NCBI GenBank assembly: GCA_026075535.2
Contig: AP026548.1
Span: 7,006,001 to 7,070,000, forward strand
DNA from: Tricholoma matsutake
Taxonomy: Eukaryota; Basidiomycota; Agaricomycetes; Agaricales; Tricholomataceae
Direction: 5' to 3'
DNA: 64,000 bases
Part shown: in pieces, positions 44,687 through 57,987 of the stretch
How the letters are laid out: every line of letters begins with the position of its first letter
Position numbering within the stretch: position 1 is the stretch's first letter
Position numbers and translations under genes: made by a program
Notes under the pieces: generated by a model
What the model was told of the DNA's origin: nothing
The model's input: only the letters and a program-made list of their open reading frames with translations
Databases searched by the model: none

Positions 44687-47591
44687 TAGATTGAGCTTAT
44701 CAGGTGGAATAAGACAAGTGTATGAAGGAATTGTTATGCTTGGTGAGATTAATCCTAAATTTCTCGATGCATATAGTGATGCAAAGCCAGGATGGAAGAA
44801 CGCGTACTTTGGGTTCGTGATACAGGCCGCTGGCTGTGCCTGGTTCAGTGTTCGAAAAGATGCTAGCGCTATTGTTTCTCATATAAGACTCAGTCCTTAG
44901 AATGATCCTCATTCCAGCAAGCTCGGATCTAAACATCATGGTGTACACGTTGCACGTTGCAAGTTACATAACTTGTTGAGCAAATTTCGGGATGCTTACG
45001 GTACTCGTCAATTTTTCGAAGCTGTCTAGGCAAAAGGAGTGACTTCTCAAAAGTAATCTCCCAACATGTTAGCGTCCACCGAGATCTCCTGTATTGCCGG
45101 ACCGCATTGTGGAACCATTGAACCGGCTTGACTGGGACTGCTCATAGCTTTTCGAGAGTGCAGCCTTCCAGCACCTTCCACATCGTGACTCTCTCAGTTT
45201 GAAAATTGTTGTTTTCCCCGTTATACATGTCGGAAAAACTCTGTGCTGCTGGAAGTCATCCTTGTTTTCCAATTGTTTTCAAGCCCAGTGATGGCGAGCG
45301 TGATGGGCATCTCGCGCTCGATGCTTCGTCTGAGATTTAGGTGTAATAACAGTACGAATCACGCATCCCGTCCACTCCCAGTCCAAGAAAGCTCCAGCCC
45401 TCAATTTGCGGCTCGTATTAGCACTCAAGACCTTCTACAACGTCTCGAGGTCCGTACAATCCCAGATTGAAAAACAAGTCGTATAGGCGATAAATAGGAA
45501 CTGGTGTTTCTTCATGTGAGAACCAATAACCGACCGAAAAGAAAAAGGGTTTTACCTATTATACCAACACAGTCCAATTTCGCCCAAACGGCCCCGCCCC
45601 AACCTCCTGACATCAAAGCTCCTATCCCTCCCGCACAACAACAGGCACAGCCCCAGGACCTCCAACGAGACACTTAAAACAGGCCTGGAGCGGACAAGAG
45701 ATGTAGGGTTGAAGGCTATGGCTTTAGTAAGACCAGATACAGAGGAGGCAAATAAATGTGGGGAAGATGGGAACGATGGCGCAATAGATACAGGTTGGTG
45801 TAAGCTGTTGGCAGTGTCGACTCTCATGCTGCGAAAGAAGGCATGATGCGAGAGGGTAATTCTGAAGACGTGGAAGGACTATGTGCTTCCTGCACTCGAG
45901 TTTGGGATGCGAGGCTCATCCGAGGGCTGGTGTACGCCTTTCGCGGTGTCAACGCTCATCTCCGTATGGAATTCTGCAAAAGGAGGCATGAGACAAAAGT
46001 TGGTGGTGTCGTTGTTCGCGCCCGCTGGGAATTCCTCACAGGGGGCATGAGGTGAGAGTTGATATGCTGATGATAGTGTTTGATGCAAATTCTGCGAAAG
46101 CAGATACAAGGAGAGATGTGGGTTGCACGGTGATGAGAAACATAAATCGGAGGACGAGAAAGAGTGGAGGCGCAGCTGTACATCAGCGCCTGCAAACACC
46201 GAGAGAACGGATGGATGGATTCGGACCTATTCTTGCACTGCAATGAAACACGCCTTAAGCCCCATGGATACAAGCGTAAACGTTTCTCTTCTTCCCATCT
46301 TGCATATTAGATACGAGAAGCAGCACTTCTAATAGTAAGTGCACCTATCTGTGGGGATAATAAAACGTCGGGAATGACTGGTTCTTCCTGCTCCGTATTC
46401 TTTCCTGAAAGAGACTCCGGTGAACTATGGTAGTTGCAGAAGGTTGTTTAAAGACGATTAGTAGGCCGTATGTGATGTGGGCGGGTGTGAGAGCGATCAA
46501 AGGTCGTATTGAGGTTCGACTGCAGATATGAGCGAAGAGGCAGCAGGAGAGGCTGGTAGTTCTTTCGGTATAGCGAGTTTGGTTGTTACTAGAGCTGTTG
46601 GGTCGCAAGATTGCATGTCAAACTCACTTATGCAATTATTGTAACTGCCTACAGCGACGGCAAATAAACGACGTTCATGATGAAAGTTAATGCATCGTTG
46701 GATCTGTCGAGTTCGGGTAAGTTTCTGGGTTCAGCGATTTTGGTCAGTTGAGAGGAAACGCAGCAAGTTCGCTTACTTGGCGGCAATCCAACAGCCTTAC
46801 CTGCACTTCCAAAATACAGTGTTATATCCTAGTGAACGCCTGGCGGTTCAGAGTGGTCTTGATATCGTTGTAACCCTGAATAGGTATTCTGGATTGATAC
46901 ATAACAAACATGGACAAATCAACTTGCTGGTGAAAAAAAATACCTTGTGAATGAGAGCAAATACTAGAGTCAATGTCGAGATCAACGTTGAGGTATACAA
47001 TCAAACCCACTGGCAGCTACATCAAATATCGGTTCCCGTTCGACCTCCCACTGGCGATGAATACCGTGGTAGGAAAATCTTAGGGTACGGATAAGTAAAC
47101 CATTTCCACAGTGTTCTCTCTCAGATGGAGAGTAGAAGGTGCAAAGACAGAAAAATGAGGCCTATATGCGGGAAGAGCTGATTGTAGTTTTGTAACAGAT
47201 CTAGATTTTGTGCTGTGAAAAGACTTCCTCTGCTCTGCTTTTGGGAGTCCTGCATCTTTCCAGACGAGATAAGGAAGAAGGCGATGTTCCAGAATTGCTG
47301 AAGAGAGGCCTCGGAAAAATCATTTGGAGTATGTAGTGGCTTGAGAAGGAGAGAACACTGGATCATGCGCGAGTCGTTTATTATAAGCTGCGGCAGCGGT
47401 GTCAATACTTAAGAGACATGACCAGCAAAGCAGAATATCAGAGAGATTTTCCTTGAGGACAAGACGCGACGCGCACGCGGTCACAGGATCTAAACTGTCT
47501 TCTACCAAGTACCACACAACGACGATTCCAAAGGTTTCCATACAATCTTTGTAACTATCACAACTTCCCCAGAACCATTTTGGTGGCAGGC
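44687..47591. other. Gene-poor 2.9-kb stretch
   Basis: Only short unsupported frames. Near 45795-45960 two diverged copies of a segment (GGTGTAAG...CTCTCAT and GGTGTACG...GCTCAT, about 130 bp apart) look like an old tandem repeat. No family was recognised. Confidence 0.35.
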
Positions 47592-48041
47592 ATGCCTGCC
47601 GCTTCAATCTCTGCCGAGGTCGAGGCTTTATATCCACAAGTTCTCCGTCGCTTGGTTGAAAGTGGGGAATGGGATCGGTAATTTCTCTATTGTATATCAA
47701 CCCCAGCTCATACAAGTCCAGAATAAAGTCGACTCTCAGCTCTAAACTTAATGAAACTGGATGGTCGGATGACATGAAGAATCGTACAAAAGGTGCGACT
47801 CATTCTCGATCCAGTACCATATACTCTATTGTATCAGAACGAGCCAAGAATATGAATCCTCTATCCTTTCAAACGTTATTTGACGAGTCTTCCCCCCATG
47901 CTCAAAGTAGGTGCCTGTTAGAATCCAGGCGAGTTTTCAATGGTCTTTAACTCTTTTCTTGTGATAGCATCGATTCCACTTGCTGTGAAGCGGGAGGTAA
48001 TGGCTCTTATCCGCCAGTATCTTGATAAGCAGTTCGAGTGA
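47592..48041 (+). CDS. SUS1: SUS1/ENY2, SAGA DUB module and TREX-2 mRNA export factor
   Basis: A small helical adaptor shared by the SAGA deubiquitinase and the nuclear-pore TREX-2 complex. Exons 47592-47677, 47722-47792, 47838-47906 and 47968-48041 give 99 residues (human ENY2 has 101). Conserved: LRRLVESGEWDR at the first helix, LNETGWSDDMK at the second, PLAVKREVMALIRQYLD at the last. Acceptor choice at 47721 reproduces the family spacing between GEW and GW exactly. Three introns of 44, 45 and 61 bp interrupt a 300-nt coding sequence. Confidence 0.92.
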
Positions 48042-48059
48042 TGTATTGTCCTTTGACTC

Positions 48060-49578
48060 ATGATCGAAACGTTTGCACGACATTTGACTCCTGCCACCTG
48101 CGATGTTGACCACGCATTTATCTCATATTCCGATCAGCTTCAGACGTTGTCTTTGAAGTTTCAAACTGTTCATGTTCGCTGCTTCGCTAATGTGACCCAA
48201 ATGGAACGCATAGACAGATTATCAATAAGCGGCCTCCATCTAATTCTGTACCCCCGAGACAAGACGCAACATTACAGCAATCAACTGGGAAATATCACTA
48301 CAGTGATTGAAGAGGTGAGCTTTCAAATCGCCCTCCCTGGTTGTGTGATTCAATAACAGTGACGTCGCTATCAGCACAGGATGCAGTAATTCTTATCTCA
48401 TACCTCCCCAAGATGGGAGTTTTGGCTATGTTTTACGTGGTATCACTGTGTCGACTGACCGTTGGCATCCGTGGTTTCGGAAGGAATATTTGAATCGAAC
48501 TTGTGATTTTTGACAGCGGATCGGTGTTCTTGGAATAAGGACGCGATTCCATTCTTGGGAAAATACTGCGGAGCCTACCTTGCATACTGGGAAGGGTCTC
48601 GGGAACTCAGATGGGAACGTGCTTTCGACATTTTCTCTTTCCTATACGGGCATCATCTCGCTTGGCGCCGCTGTCTTTGCTCCACAATTGGATATAGATC
48701 GTGAAAAAAGCCTCTTTCACCTCTTTCGACTCAACGTCTTGCCTCCGATAGACAATGCGACAGTCGTGGTGCTTGACTGCTCGGCGTGAGTCCCTGCACA
48801 CCATGTATGCGCTCAATTGTCCAACCTCGAGTTTTTGATAGGAGAGACAACACCATGACTCATTAACCCGACTCTCGTTGTTCTGATGAGAAGACTTGAA
48901 CTGTTCTCGAACGGGTTACGTCACGATCCAAGTAGTAAGGTTCAGTATTGCTGGGTATGGAAGAGATGGGACACTAGTCTGCTACTCACATCCTGAAAGA
49001 GTAAGTTTTTCTTCCTTACCACCTTGTTTTAGTTTCTGACAGTTATCCAGGAGCTCTGGAGAATGTTGGGAGAAGTACAAGTGAACCCCAACCAGCAGCA
49101 ATCAATGATCAAGGAGCTCGAAAAGAATGGGGGCCAGCTGGCGGAGTGGCAAACTGCTGGCCTAGTAATCTGTGGTGTGTTTAGTCTTATTGCTCACAAA
49201 CTCCTCGCCTAATCACCAGCAGCATTTGGGTCCTATGCATGGAATCTTGTGACAAGACTGAACTTGCCTTATACAGCATTTGTGGGTGCATGTGGAATTT
49301 TCTCCTCTCTGAGTGGTGAATACCGACGAGCACTCTCTTTGGCCCTAGTTTGGGACCTTTATCATGCCCAGTCAAGGCCAGGGAAGGCAAGAAATTTTGC
49401 CCAGTGCATCTGCCACAAGATTGATGACAATATTCTTGGCTGTGCCAACAATCTTATGTCCATGAAAGGAGACATGACTGTCAGCTGGAGTCTTGCTCAC
49501 CCATCCATCCCAGAGGACAAACTGCTCGAGTTTCTCACCAGGCTTGGGTCAAGCTCATGCAGATCTGGAAGCATCTGA
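48060..49578 (+). CDS. Unrecognised multi-exon gene (approximate extent)
   Basis: Several adjacent open segments look coding and can be joined by plausible short introns. They are about 48060-48316, then segments with LDIDREKSLFHLFRL and IDNATVVVLD (48640-48789), then RFSIAGYGRDGTLVCYSHPER, ELWRMLGEVQVNPNQQQ and KELEKNGGQLAEWQTAGLV (49050-49173). The last exon is 49219-49578 (GSYAWNLVTRLNLPYTAF, YRRALSLALVWDLYHAQ). No domain was recognised; the 5' end and internal exon borders are uncertain. It begins only about 20-60 bp after SUS1. Confidence 0.4.
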
Positions 49579-50131
49579 AGCATTGAGTTGATCTCGAACA
49601 CTCCAGAGAACATTGTATGTGTTGCAAGAGGTGGCTGAGATTGTCGTGATACTTTCCTTGCGATAGTACAGCCCCAGCCCAGAAGTCCGAAGCATCAGCA
49701 CATCTCACACAAATGTTCAATGCACTGCGTTATAGCATAAAAGCCTTAGCTGCATGCATGGTCTATTTACATAAATTTGTTGAAGTAATACTGGCAGGCT
49801 TCGAGGCTCGGGGGCGAGGATGGAGCATTCCAAAAAAATTGTAATGCAGCATTAATTTGTTACTACAATGTCGACACAGCCCGACATCAGAACTAACCAG
49901 CGCTAGTGAAAATCAAAAATTTGGAGGGTAACTTTATGAGATCCAGATTCAGGGAAGCCCCCTAGTATTGATATGGGGCGAGGCATAGCTCTGGAAATAT
50001 TTTCATTCACATCGTCGTAGTCTAACAACGACGCGTCGCGCACGGACCGCGTGACCAACGCAGTCACCGCGGCGTTCGTGGCTGTTCTATACAACTCGTA
50101 ACTCTCGCCTAGCACAACACGTATAACGACA
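49579..50131. other. Intergenic region before the BAR gene
   Basis: Nothing coding is supported. It likely carries the BAR-gene promoter. Confidence 0.4.
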
Positions 50132-51371
50132 ATGGAGGGTTGGAATAAACTCCAAGCAAGCATTAGCAGTATAAACTTTGCCCAGGCAGGCAACAAACTG
50201 ACCAAAGGCTTCAATTCGAGCGTCCAGGCTACTCGGGAGCGTTTAGGTCAAGTTGCACAGGATGAAATCACAGAGCTTCCTCAAGGTCTGTCGTTATTTC
50301 CAAACCTTGAATGTTCACTGAGGAATAGTTTAGAGTACAAAGACCTGGAAGCTCGTGTCGACGCACTCCGTACCGCACACCTCTCGTTACTAAAGTAACA
50401 TTCTCTTTACCTTGTTCATAACATGTCTGAATTCCTTATTCTAGGATAGCTAAAGTCTACGAATATGAATCTTATGACTACCCAACCCAGATACAAGAAT
50501 CTATCGCTGAACTTTCTTCCTCCATCGGGTATAACATCTCCTCCTTTGCCGCTACCAACCTCAAGGGCACCAACCTCCCGGTGCCCCAATCACCCACAAC
50601 TCCGCGACCTGCTACACACAAGACTCTCCCACATGCACTCGTCCGCTCTTCCTCCACCGCATCTAATGTTCTCCAAGCCACCGTCGCTGGTAGAGAAGAT
50701 CGCCTGGGCAAAGCGCTGGCGTTGTACGCCGCTGGCTGGGACAAGATTTCAGATGCCCGGTTGGAGCAGGATGCGGGAATTCAGGAAAACTTCCTGCACC
50801 CGTGGCAGACGACGTTGTCCACATCTATTGCCGTGGCGATGAAGGCGAGGCAAGCCGTCAAGGGGAGCAGACTTGAATTGGACGCTGCCAAGCAAATGTG
50901 AGTGCTGCCCCTCCTTACTTGGTACATAAGGCCCATGAGAGTCATAGGCTCAAGAATGCTAGCCCGCAAAAGCAAGAACATGCTAGGCTCGAAGTTGAGA
51001 ACGCAGAAGACGACCTTGTTCAAAAGACCGAAGTCGCTATCACACTGATGAAGACTGTTCTCGAAAATGTGGACTCCCTTTCTCCAATTCCATTTCCATT
51101 GACCAAACTTCTTGCAGCCCGAGCCAATCAAGAACCTCAACGAGCTCGCTAAAGCTCAGGTCCGCCGTTTCCTCTGAAGTATGTTCTAGTACACTGACAT
51201 TACTCCCATGCAGCTTATGTTCTTCTCTATCGCTGCCGAATCCCTGTCGTCCATCCAAGGCGAGATCGAGGAGCTCAGCGTAGCAGCTGAGGGCGAGTAC
51301 AGGTAAGACTATATCTGTTTCCCATACCTCATGCCTAATTACTCGGACCCAGGAAGTCCCGAGACCACTGA
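50132..51371 (+). CDS. Gvp36-like BAR domain protein
   Basis: A banana-shaped membrane-curvature dimer; yeast Gvp36 acts at Golgi and endocytic membranes. Exons 50132-50285, 50334-50394, 50445-50897, 50948-51068, 51118-51159, 51214-51302 and 51353-51371 give 312 residues. The first segment (FNSSVQATRERLGQVAQDEITELP) and EYKDLEARVDALRTAH match the BAR start. The middle has ALALYAAGWDKISDARLEQDAGI. The end has ARLEVENAEDDLVQKTEVAI and PEPIKNLNELAKAQ. A Thr/Pro-rich loop (about residues 105-135) interrupts the helices. The last exon codes for six residues. Confidence 0.9.
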
Positions 51372-53429
51372 GGTGTCCCTCAACTAATTTACCTTCTTTC
51401 CTTTTGAAGCGTGGACAGTTATGAAATGATGCGATGAGATACAAGATGGCTCTACAACCGCCTTTCCTGCTAATATGTCTTACTGGTGCCCTGTTCTGAG
51501 CCACTTGCTTTTCCAGTTTACATTACCCTGGCACTTTCCCCATGCAATATCCGTCTCATGTGTGACTATAGAAGTATATTTCTAACATTAACCATGACCC
51601 TTCGGGGTAAATCAGAGTTCTCCGCTGGACGTGAGCTAATTTCTGTATTCAGAGTTGTTGGACAAAGGGACGCCGAAGTTTTCATGCAGAATGGCAGGTC
51701 TTAGAATAGCCTGAATCGCCGTCCTCACTGATGCCGAAAATTCCCGTTGACGTTACGATTCCAGTTACATACTAATTTGATGCAGCAAGTCTCGGGTATG
51801 GAAGTCAGATAAAATTGAATAGCATGGCACACGCTATTCTCTTGAATCAATTTCAAAGCATGCTCACTGCGGCGTGATCGCACATTTGTAAATTGTTAGT
51901 GAAGACGGCGGCCCTCTCCACGCACCAGCAGCTGTTGCTGCATCTAATCACAGAATTGGTACTCGCAAAGCCGAATGCTAGAACATGTGCTCCCGGTGTG
52001 TGTCAAGAGGTGTCAAGTCCGTTGTGTGTGATAGTCTTGAGAATAAGGGCCGCATACCAGAAATCAGGCATGGGTACTGTGCCTGCAAGATAACCGGGAC
52101 GATAGGAAATTGGAAAATTGGCAGGGGATAAGGCTTCCGACCTTTGGGGATAAAGCGGTCATCGTGACTATCCTCATTTATCGAGCACATAATAATCTAA
52201 CAACAAGAGTCAAAAAACATCAACTTTTGCCTGCCACATCAAGGGACGAGGGTGTGCACCCAGAGGACACGGCGAACAACACATGACACCCTTATTTCTC
52301 CATATACCGTATGTCTTCTAGATCTCAGTCAAACTTTGGATGCCTTTTGCGATCAACGAGCATCAAATCTCCCTTTTGCGCGTTCTTGAGATTCCGGATA
52401 GCAGCTCATGGTCATGAATGATGGACTCACGATTGAGACTATCTGAAGGGATCTGAAGGGAGCTTGATAACTAGAGATAGCAATTATGGAACGGAAAGAG
52501 ACTGTCTGTCAGCACAAACTGCAGAATCGACAGTTAGACACTTAGAAATCGCTGCTGCACTGATCTCCCCGCCGTTGGACTGGTCTTATGACTTTTTATC
52601 TAGAAGTTTCGAGACCATCCAAGAGACAGTAGTTCCTTCAATTTTACAAATATGATCAAAAGCCATTTTCCACTGGACGATAGAAGCTCACCATTCTTTT
52701 GTTGATACAGCCGACTACGTCCTGCGGCACGTTAAGGCCTGTGCTATGGAACTAAATTAGACAGGCTTCACTAACATCACTGGCAAAGAGTTGACGCGCA
52801 GAAAGGAGGATACTCCATGTCCTTCGTAAAACGATCCATGCGAGCACTGGCCGTACATCATTACATGATGAGGTGGTCTCCCGTAGATAGATCATAGATT
52901 CATGTCTTTTTGTTAGGAGACGACTCATGCCAGCTTCCAATCTCGCTGTCCATCTTCCGAGTCAATTAGGACTACTGTCCCAAGCGTACAGCATCCTCGT
53001 CGGACTGTTGTGGAAGTCATGACGCTGCCGCGGCCGGGATTCCATGTGTTCTTGTTGGGTGGGCCAGCGCATTCGTCAGTGGGGGAGTATGATCGCCTCA
53101 GAATTGAGTCGTCGATGAAGCGGTATGACCGGTAGTGGTTCGCCGCCCGACGATCAATCAGATCGTCTACACCTTCGTATATAGCGACTACAATCTAAAG
53201 CTTTTGTGTCAACGGAGGTGATCGTGAGCGTGTTTTCTGTCGCCAGCAAGGTGAAAGGTAGGATCAAATGTTCACTCCTGTTCACTCGTTGCATCCCAGA
53301 CCAATCCCAAACCATCATTGTCCGAGTCATGTTTTCGTGTGAGTTTCAATTCAACGGACCTAAGCGTAGTTTTGACGAGAAAATTGCAATCGTCTTGGGT
53401 ACTCACGTCGACTATGTGCTGTACATCTA
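51372..53429. other. 2-kb intergenic stretch without recognised genes
   Basis: Only scattered frames under 85 residues, none with a family signature on either strand. Confidence 0.4.
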
Positions 53430-53877
53430 CTAGGCTGTCCAAAATACGAGCCTTCGGACTTGGTGTTCCTCCGACTCGGACTGGTTGAAATCAATAATCG
53501 TTACTTCCCCACTGCGACGAAGGTCGCAATGAAGAATTCCTGCGTTATGTATTTCCCTTAGGATGGCCAAAAAGCTCCACCACATCATGATCAGGCGATG
53601 GAACAAACGTTATTCAAGGAGCAAGAAGCAAGGCGCGCCTCCGGGAGGGTGAGACGGCCTGTCCACGCTGCAGGCACATCCATCCTCCACATCATCGGAT
53701 GGGCCGGGCATAGTCGGAAGTCCTTTGACGTGCTCCGAAGCCAAATGCTGGTAAAATACCATATTCGTTATGTACGCGATCCTTCTGCTCGTGGCGAAAC
53801 GCCAGCGCGACTACGACACCGCCAGTAAGAACTTTTTCATCCGAGGTCTGAACCTCGAGCGTAGCACCATGGACCAC
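53430..53877 (-). pseudogene. Protein-kinase-like relic (fungal FunK1/RIO-like type)
   Basis: Minus strand 53590-53430 encodes LREIHNAGILHCDLRRSGEVTIIDFNQSE in short blocks: ILHCD resembles the HRD catalytic loop and IIDFNQSE the DFG region. Upstream (53877-53757) VVVALAFRHEQKDRVHNEYGIL resembles the N-lobe beta3-alphaC region. The two pieces lie in the right order 170 bp apart, but the N-lobe Lys is not convincing and the rest of the fold is missing. It may be a degraded gene or one whose other exons I failed to see. Confidence 0.45.
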
Positions 53878-55553
53878 GCCTGTTGCGCCCTTCGCAATTT
53901 CGGATGAGAGAATTAATGTCGCTATTGGTCAGACTGAAAATCATGTCCGTTGTGAGGGTGATGGCAGCGATGGTGGCTTGACATGTCCTCCGTCATCAGA
54001 TAAAACGGAAACGGATCTTCGGACAAAGGTAGATGGAACTAGGGAATCATAGATTTCATAATGAAGATATACAAATGCGAGGTTTCGAAGGCTTGCCTCA
54101 CATATGGACTGTTGGATAATCTGAATTGATATGGAATCCAGGTGAGAAGAGTGGGACACGTACAGTGCGACCGTGGCGATATGCTCTTTCTGGCTGCGTT
54201 GTATATTCTTTCTCTTCCCGTTACCATCATCGGCTCCCTTCCAACGTTTCGACCACCAGTTCCCTCACCACGTCGAGAACCACCCTTAAGATCACCATTT
54301 CCAGAGTCAGGAGCATTTCTGCCATGCCTGGACCCAGAAGCACTAGCCGCGTTGCCAGCTCCTTCACGTTTCTTGACCTTCTCGCTCAGCTGTAGAGCTC
54401 GATCCATGGCGTCTTCCATAGCCGCAATAAAAAGGCCAACATGTAGTTTACCATAGTCTGGGTTCTCACAGCGAGAGTACATGACACGACGACGAACACT
54501 ATGTACTCATAGCATGGAGGCTACCCAGAGTCAAATCTTTGCGTATGGCTTGTGGCCCAAGCCTGTTCGACATGAATGACCTCGATATCAAAATACCGAA
54601 AACGTAAGAAACGATAAAAGATCACCTGCCGGCGTGGCGGTGGCATCCACGAGAAAAACCTGTGTACCAGAAGTAACGCTGTGGCACCTCCAAGTCACAG
54701 CCACTGGATCCAACCCATGGGAATGATGCTCTTGGCATCAGGTCCATGGCCGCGTCCATTATTTCGTTTGGTACTGCGGATGGCAAGCTCTTCATCTCCA
54801 ATATTCCAAGGTCAGGAAAGCTCCTCACGAGCTCGGCCAAGCGTCCTCCCATGGAATCATCAAGAGAGGTTAACAGTTCCTACACTGAGCCAAAAGGGAC
54901 TCTCCCCAAGCAAGATTGGCCGTAGAGATGGAAAGACGCGGAGAACACAGTCAGCGACGGCATAGCCTGATGTAGTAGGTACTTGTACTCCACTCAAGCA
55001 CCATGCTCCCAGAAAGACGTAGTTGGATGAAGTGTGAGGGTCGAAGCAACAGGCACACAGTAGTCTTCCCATGAAGGTTTGGACCCGGCCATTTGCAACT
55101 GCCCCTCTAAAGATAAGTCGAAGCTGTCCAACATTGTCAAGGTAAGCTGTCCGACTTACTGCTTCTGTTTTGTTCTTCCATAGGTTTTTTTCAGCTATCG
55201 TTCGCATCTCGACTCGTTTGGGATAGATCGAGTCAAGCCTCCACCGTGTACACAGTCAGCTTGGTGCTGTACAATGAACCCTGAAATCGTGAACGGAACG
55301 CGGTAAAGGACGATGCTGAACAGGAATAGCGACGTACCAAGAGAGAAGCGGTGCGGAGGCAAAGTTCGAGTGCCGTCCAAGATGTGCTGAAAAGAGTGCA
55401 CGAGGAAATCTCCGAATGCGAGCAGCATAACTGATTAGAGAAAGCCAAAAGGCATATCAACAATGACACCACGGCAGTGGCGAGTTGTCGCGTGGTGAGA
55501 ATAATGTCATGCCAATATGTAATTTATTGCGGCGGAAACTAGTACATTCGATG
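53878..55553. other. Region without a supported gene
   Basis: Minus-strand frames at 54039-54482 (Gly/Arg-rich) and 54860-55428 (hydrophobic stretches) are open but match no family; they could be exons of an unrecognised gene. Confidence 0.3.
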
Positions 55554-56440
55554 CTATACTTTATATCTCCGGCCAGTAGAGGTGAAGAAGGTCTGAAGAA
55601 TGTAAACCTGTAACCTGTAATAAAAGTCAGACGACGGGCGGAGGACGAAAGGAGTAAACTGACACAGCCATGCCAATAACACCCAAGCTCTCCAATGCAG
55701 CGTACCAAAATATCCGGCTGAAGGGAAGGAAAGAAAGGTGAACCAACTCTCATTGGTACAAATAGGTTCCAGTGCTTACTTTTGAATAGATTTGACAATT
55801 GAAAAACCCCGATTCTCAGTAGTGTGAAAGCTAAAGTATGCAGGTCAGATAAGGGCGTAAACACCAGACGACCCAGACGCACTGATTCTGCATTCGTTTG
55901 ATATTCATCAACATGGCATTGAGGCGGAACACACTCTCCTCAAGGGCGCTAGTCTGCTCTGCAATCTGACCAGGCTTTGCAGGGGCCTCGTAACGAGGAT
56001 CGCTCTCGACCATGATATCAAAGTCGACGAGTTTCTCAGTGAGGGTCGACATGTCATTTTCGAAGCAAAAGGAGTATTCTCCGGCGGTGTTTGCTGATAG
56101 GACATAGTCGCCTTGGCGCTCTCGTTGGCCGTCTAGTATGACTTTGTTGGTTGGGTCTCGGATGTCAAAGTCGATATCAAATGAACCTCCTGATTGCACC
56201 TATAGCACGATGAGAAGGAAATGTATTGTGGAATGAAACGCAAAAGCAGCGTACAGCAAAGTAGAACTAGACGGAATGAGCAATGTAATAATGGAAAGAA
56301 GAGAAGAGCAAACATACGCCTAACTTTTCACCGGCCTTGTCTACGTCTGCATAGAAGCATAATCGTTCATTTGGAGAGAGAGCAGTAGTTAAAGCAGTTG
56401 CGTTTACAGTAGAGAATAGAAAGCAAAGAAACCAGAACAT
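55554..56440 (-). CDS. p24 / emp24-gp25L cargo receptor
   Basis: Type I membrane protein of COPII/COPI vesicles that sorts secretory cargo between ER and Golgi. Exons (minus): 56318-56440, 55883-56199, 55780-55830, 55660-55717, 55554-55607; 200 residues, the usual size. Signal peptide MFWFLCFLFSTVNATA. GOLD domain with ERLCFYADV and GEYSFCFEND (the conserved Cys pair). Coiled coil about QTSALEESVFRLNAML. TM helix FWYAALESLGVIGMAV. The short cytosolic tail ends RRYKV. The subfamily (Erp/TMED) was not resolved. Confidence 0.92.
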
Positions 56441-56506
56441 GTTGTTGGTATGTACTTAAGACAGCAAGCAAACAAAGTCTCTTCAGCGCTTCATTCAGCT
56501 TCAGCC

Positions 56507-57987
56507 ATGGACGTCGTCGACTCTGACTTGGATTACATTTATGGCGAATTCTCATTTCCTTATGCTTCTGCTTTCAAGACTTGTTCTTCGTCTTCTCTGA
56601 CTTTGCCATCTAACCCTGCAACTCCCGACTCTGTCTTCAGTTTCTCACCTGCGCTGTCTCCGAATTTCAACGATCTCTCGTCGCCTTTCAATCAACTCTT
56701 TCCTTTTTCTCCTACATGGATCTCTCTGGATTCTGATATCTCTCCTGTCGTTCGCTCTTCTCAAAAGCACAACAATCAATCATTTCTGGATTGCCTGCTA
56801 GCTTCTTCGCCGTCTTCGTCTCCTCACTCTTCACCCGAAAGACCACTGGCTCAAGTCTACAATAATCCTTCAATTCAAACACCCTCACCAACCTCTCTTG
56901 ATTTTTTCGCTTCGTCTCCTCTGACCCCTTTGACCCCGAAAACAAATACTCACGTTGACCTTCGAATCTCTACCAAACGAACACTTGCTGTCCTGGATCT
57001 TGATCAAACTTCACCCACTCCTCTACCTCGCACAAAAAAAATTCGTTACAACTGCTCACCCTCTGCTTCTGTCTCGACTTGTTATTCCGTCTTACCCACT
57101 TTCACGAACCGGACCTTCCCAAACGCAGATCCTCTCGATCTCTCTCCCGTGTTTCCTCTCTTCTACCGACGTTTCCCCGCAAGCTCCTTCTTCCAACCTA
57201 CGTCCTCAGAGTACTCCTTCACCCTTCTATCTTTCATTCCAAGCTCAATTCATTCATTCTCACACCAGTTCTCCATGCACTCTCTTCAACGTCCAACACC
57301 CAGGTGGAACATACAATCCTCCCCGCTCACCATTCGACCTATACACTCCACGCTTCGTCAAGGGCAAGAGCGCAGACAAAGTCGGCCTGTGCCCGATCTG
57401 CATCGAACATCCCAAGCGAGGCGGCGAAGGTAAGAAACTCTGGCTTGCTATGAAATTTTCGGCGTTCAAGTAGTGAGTTTCCTTCATGTGCTCCTCATCT
57501 GCCTTTGCTGACCTTGACCACAGCGTGTCCTATTTACTATTCCGCGTAATACTTATCCTCAACCCTTCGCAGCTACCACATGCAATACGCACACGGTACA
57601 TATCTTTTTACTGACTTACCAGCCACCATGTTTAACCCAATTTCTTCACAGGCATCTCAGCATCCACCGGCCGCCCATTCTCGCCTCCCACCGCCTTCCG
57701 CTGCACCAAACGTAACAAACCAGGTAAGCTGGAGAAGCCCATCATTCAAGAGGGCAAGTGCCACAAGTGCCACAAATGGGTCGCCGTAGAGGGTATCAAG
57801 GACATCCAGAACAAGGTCTGCCAATACCTCGTTCATTCCCTTTCTCTTGGGCTGATTATTTCTATATTAGGTGAAGGAGATTTTTTGGTGGAAACATGCA
57901 GCGGTTTGTCACCAAAGCTCGACGCTGGACGAAGAGCAAGATGTCTATGAGAAGGACTGGGTTTATGAAAAGCTCATGATGTTGTAA
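56507..57987 (+). CDS. Rua1-like zinc-binding transcription regulator
   Basis: Exons 56507-57201, 57269-57469, 57573-57595, 57652-57815 and 57871-57987 give 399 residues. The first about 230 residues are Ser/Pro/Phe-rich and disordered, as in activation domains. The C-terminal Rua1 domain holds VGLCPICIE, MKFSAFNYHMQYAHG, GKCHKCHKWV and WWKHAAVCH; its Cys/His pairs probably bind zinc. The name-giving Ustilago protein activates glycolipid biosynthesis genes; targets here are unknown. Exon 3 is only 23 nt. Confidence 0.88.

Noticed and set aside
47320..47775. Minus-strand 151-residue ORF
   Set aside because: It overlaps the well-supported SUS1 gene on the other strand and has no family signature.
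53206..53433. Plus-strand ORF opposite the kinase-like relic
   Set aside because: The opposite strand gives recognisable kinase motifs next to it; this frame has none.
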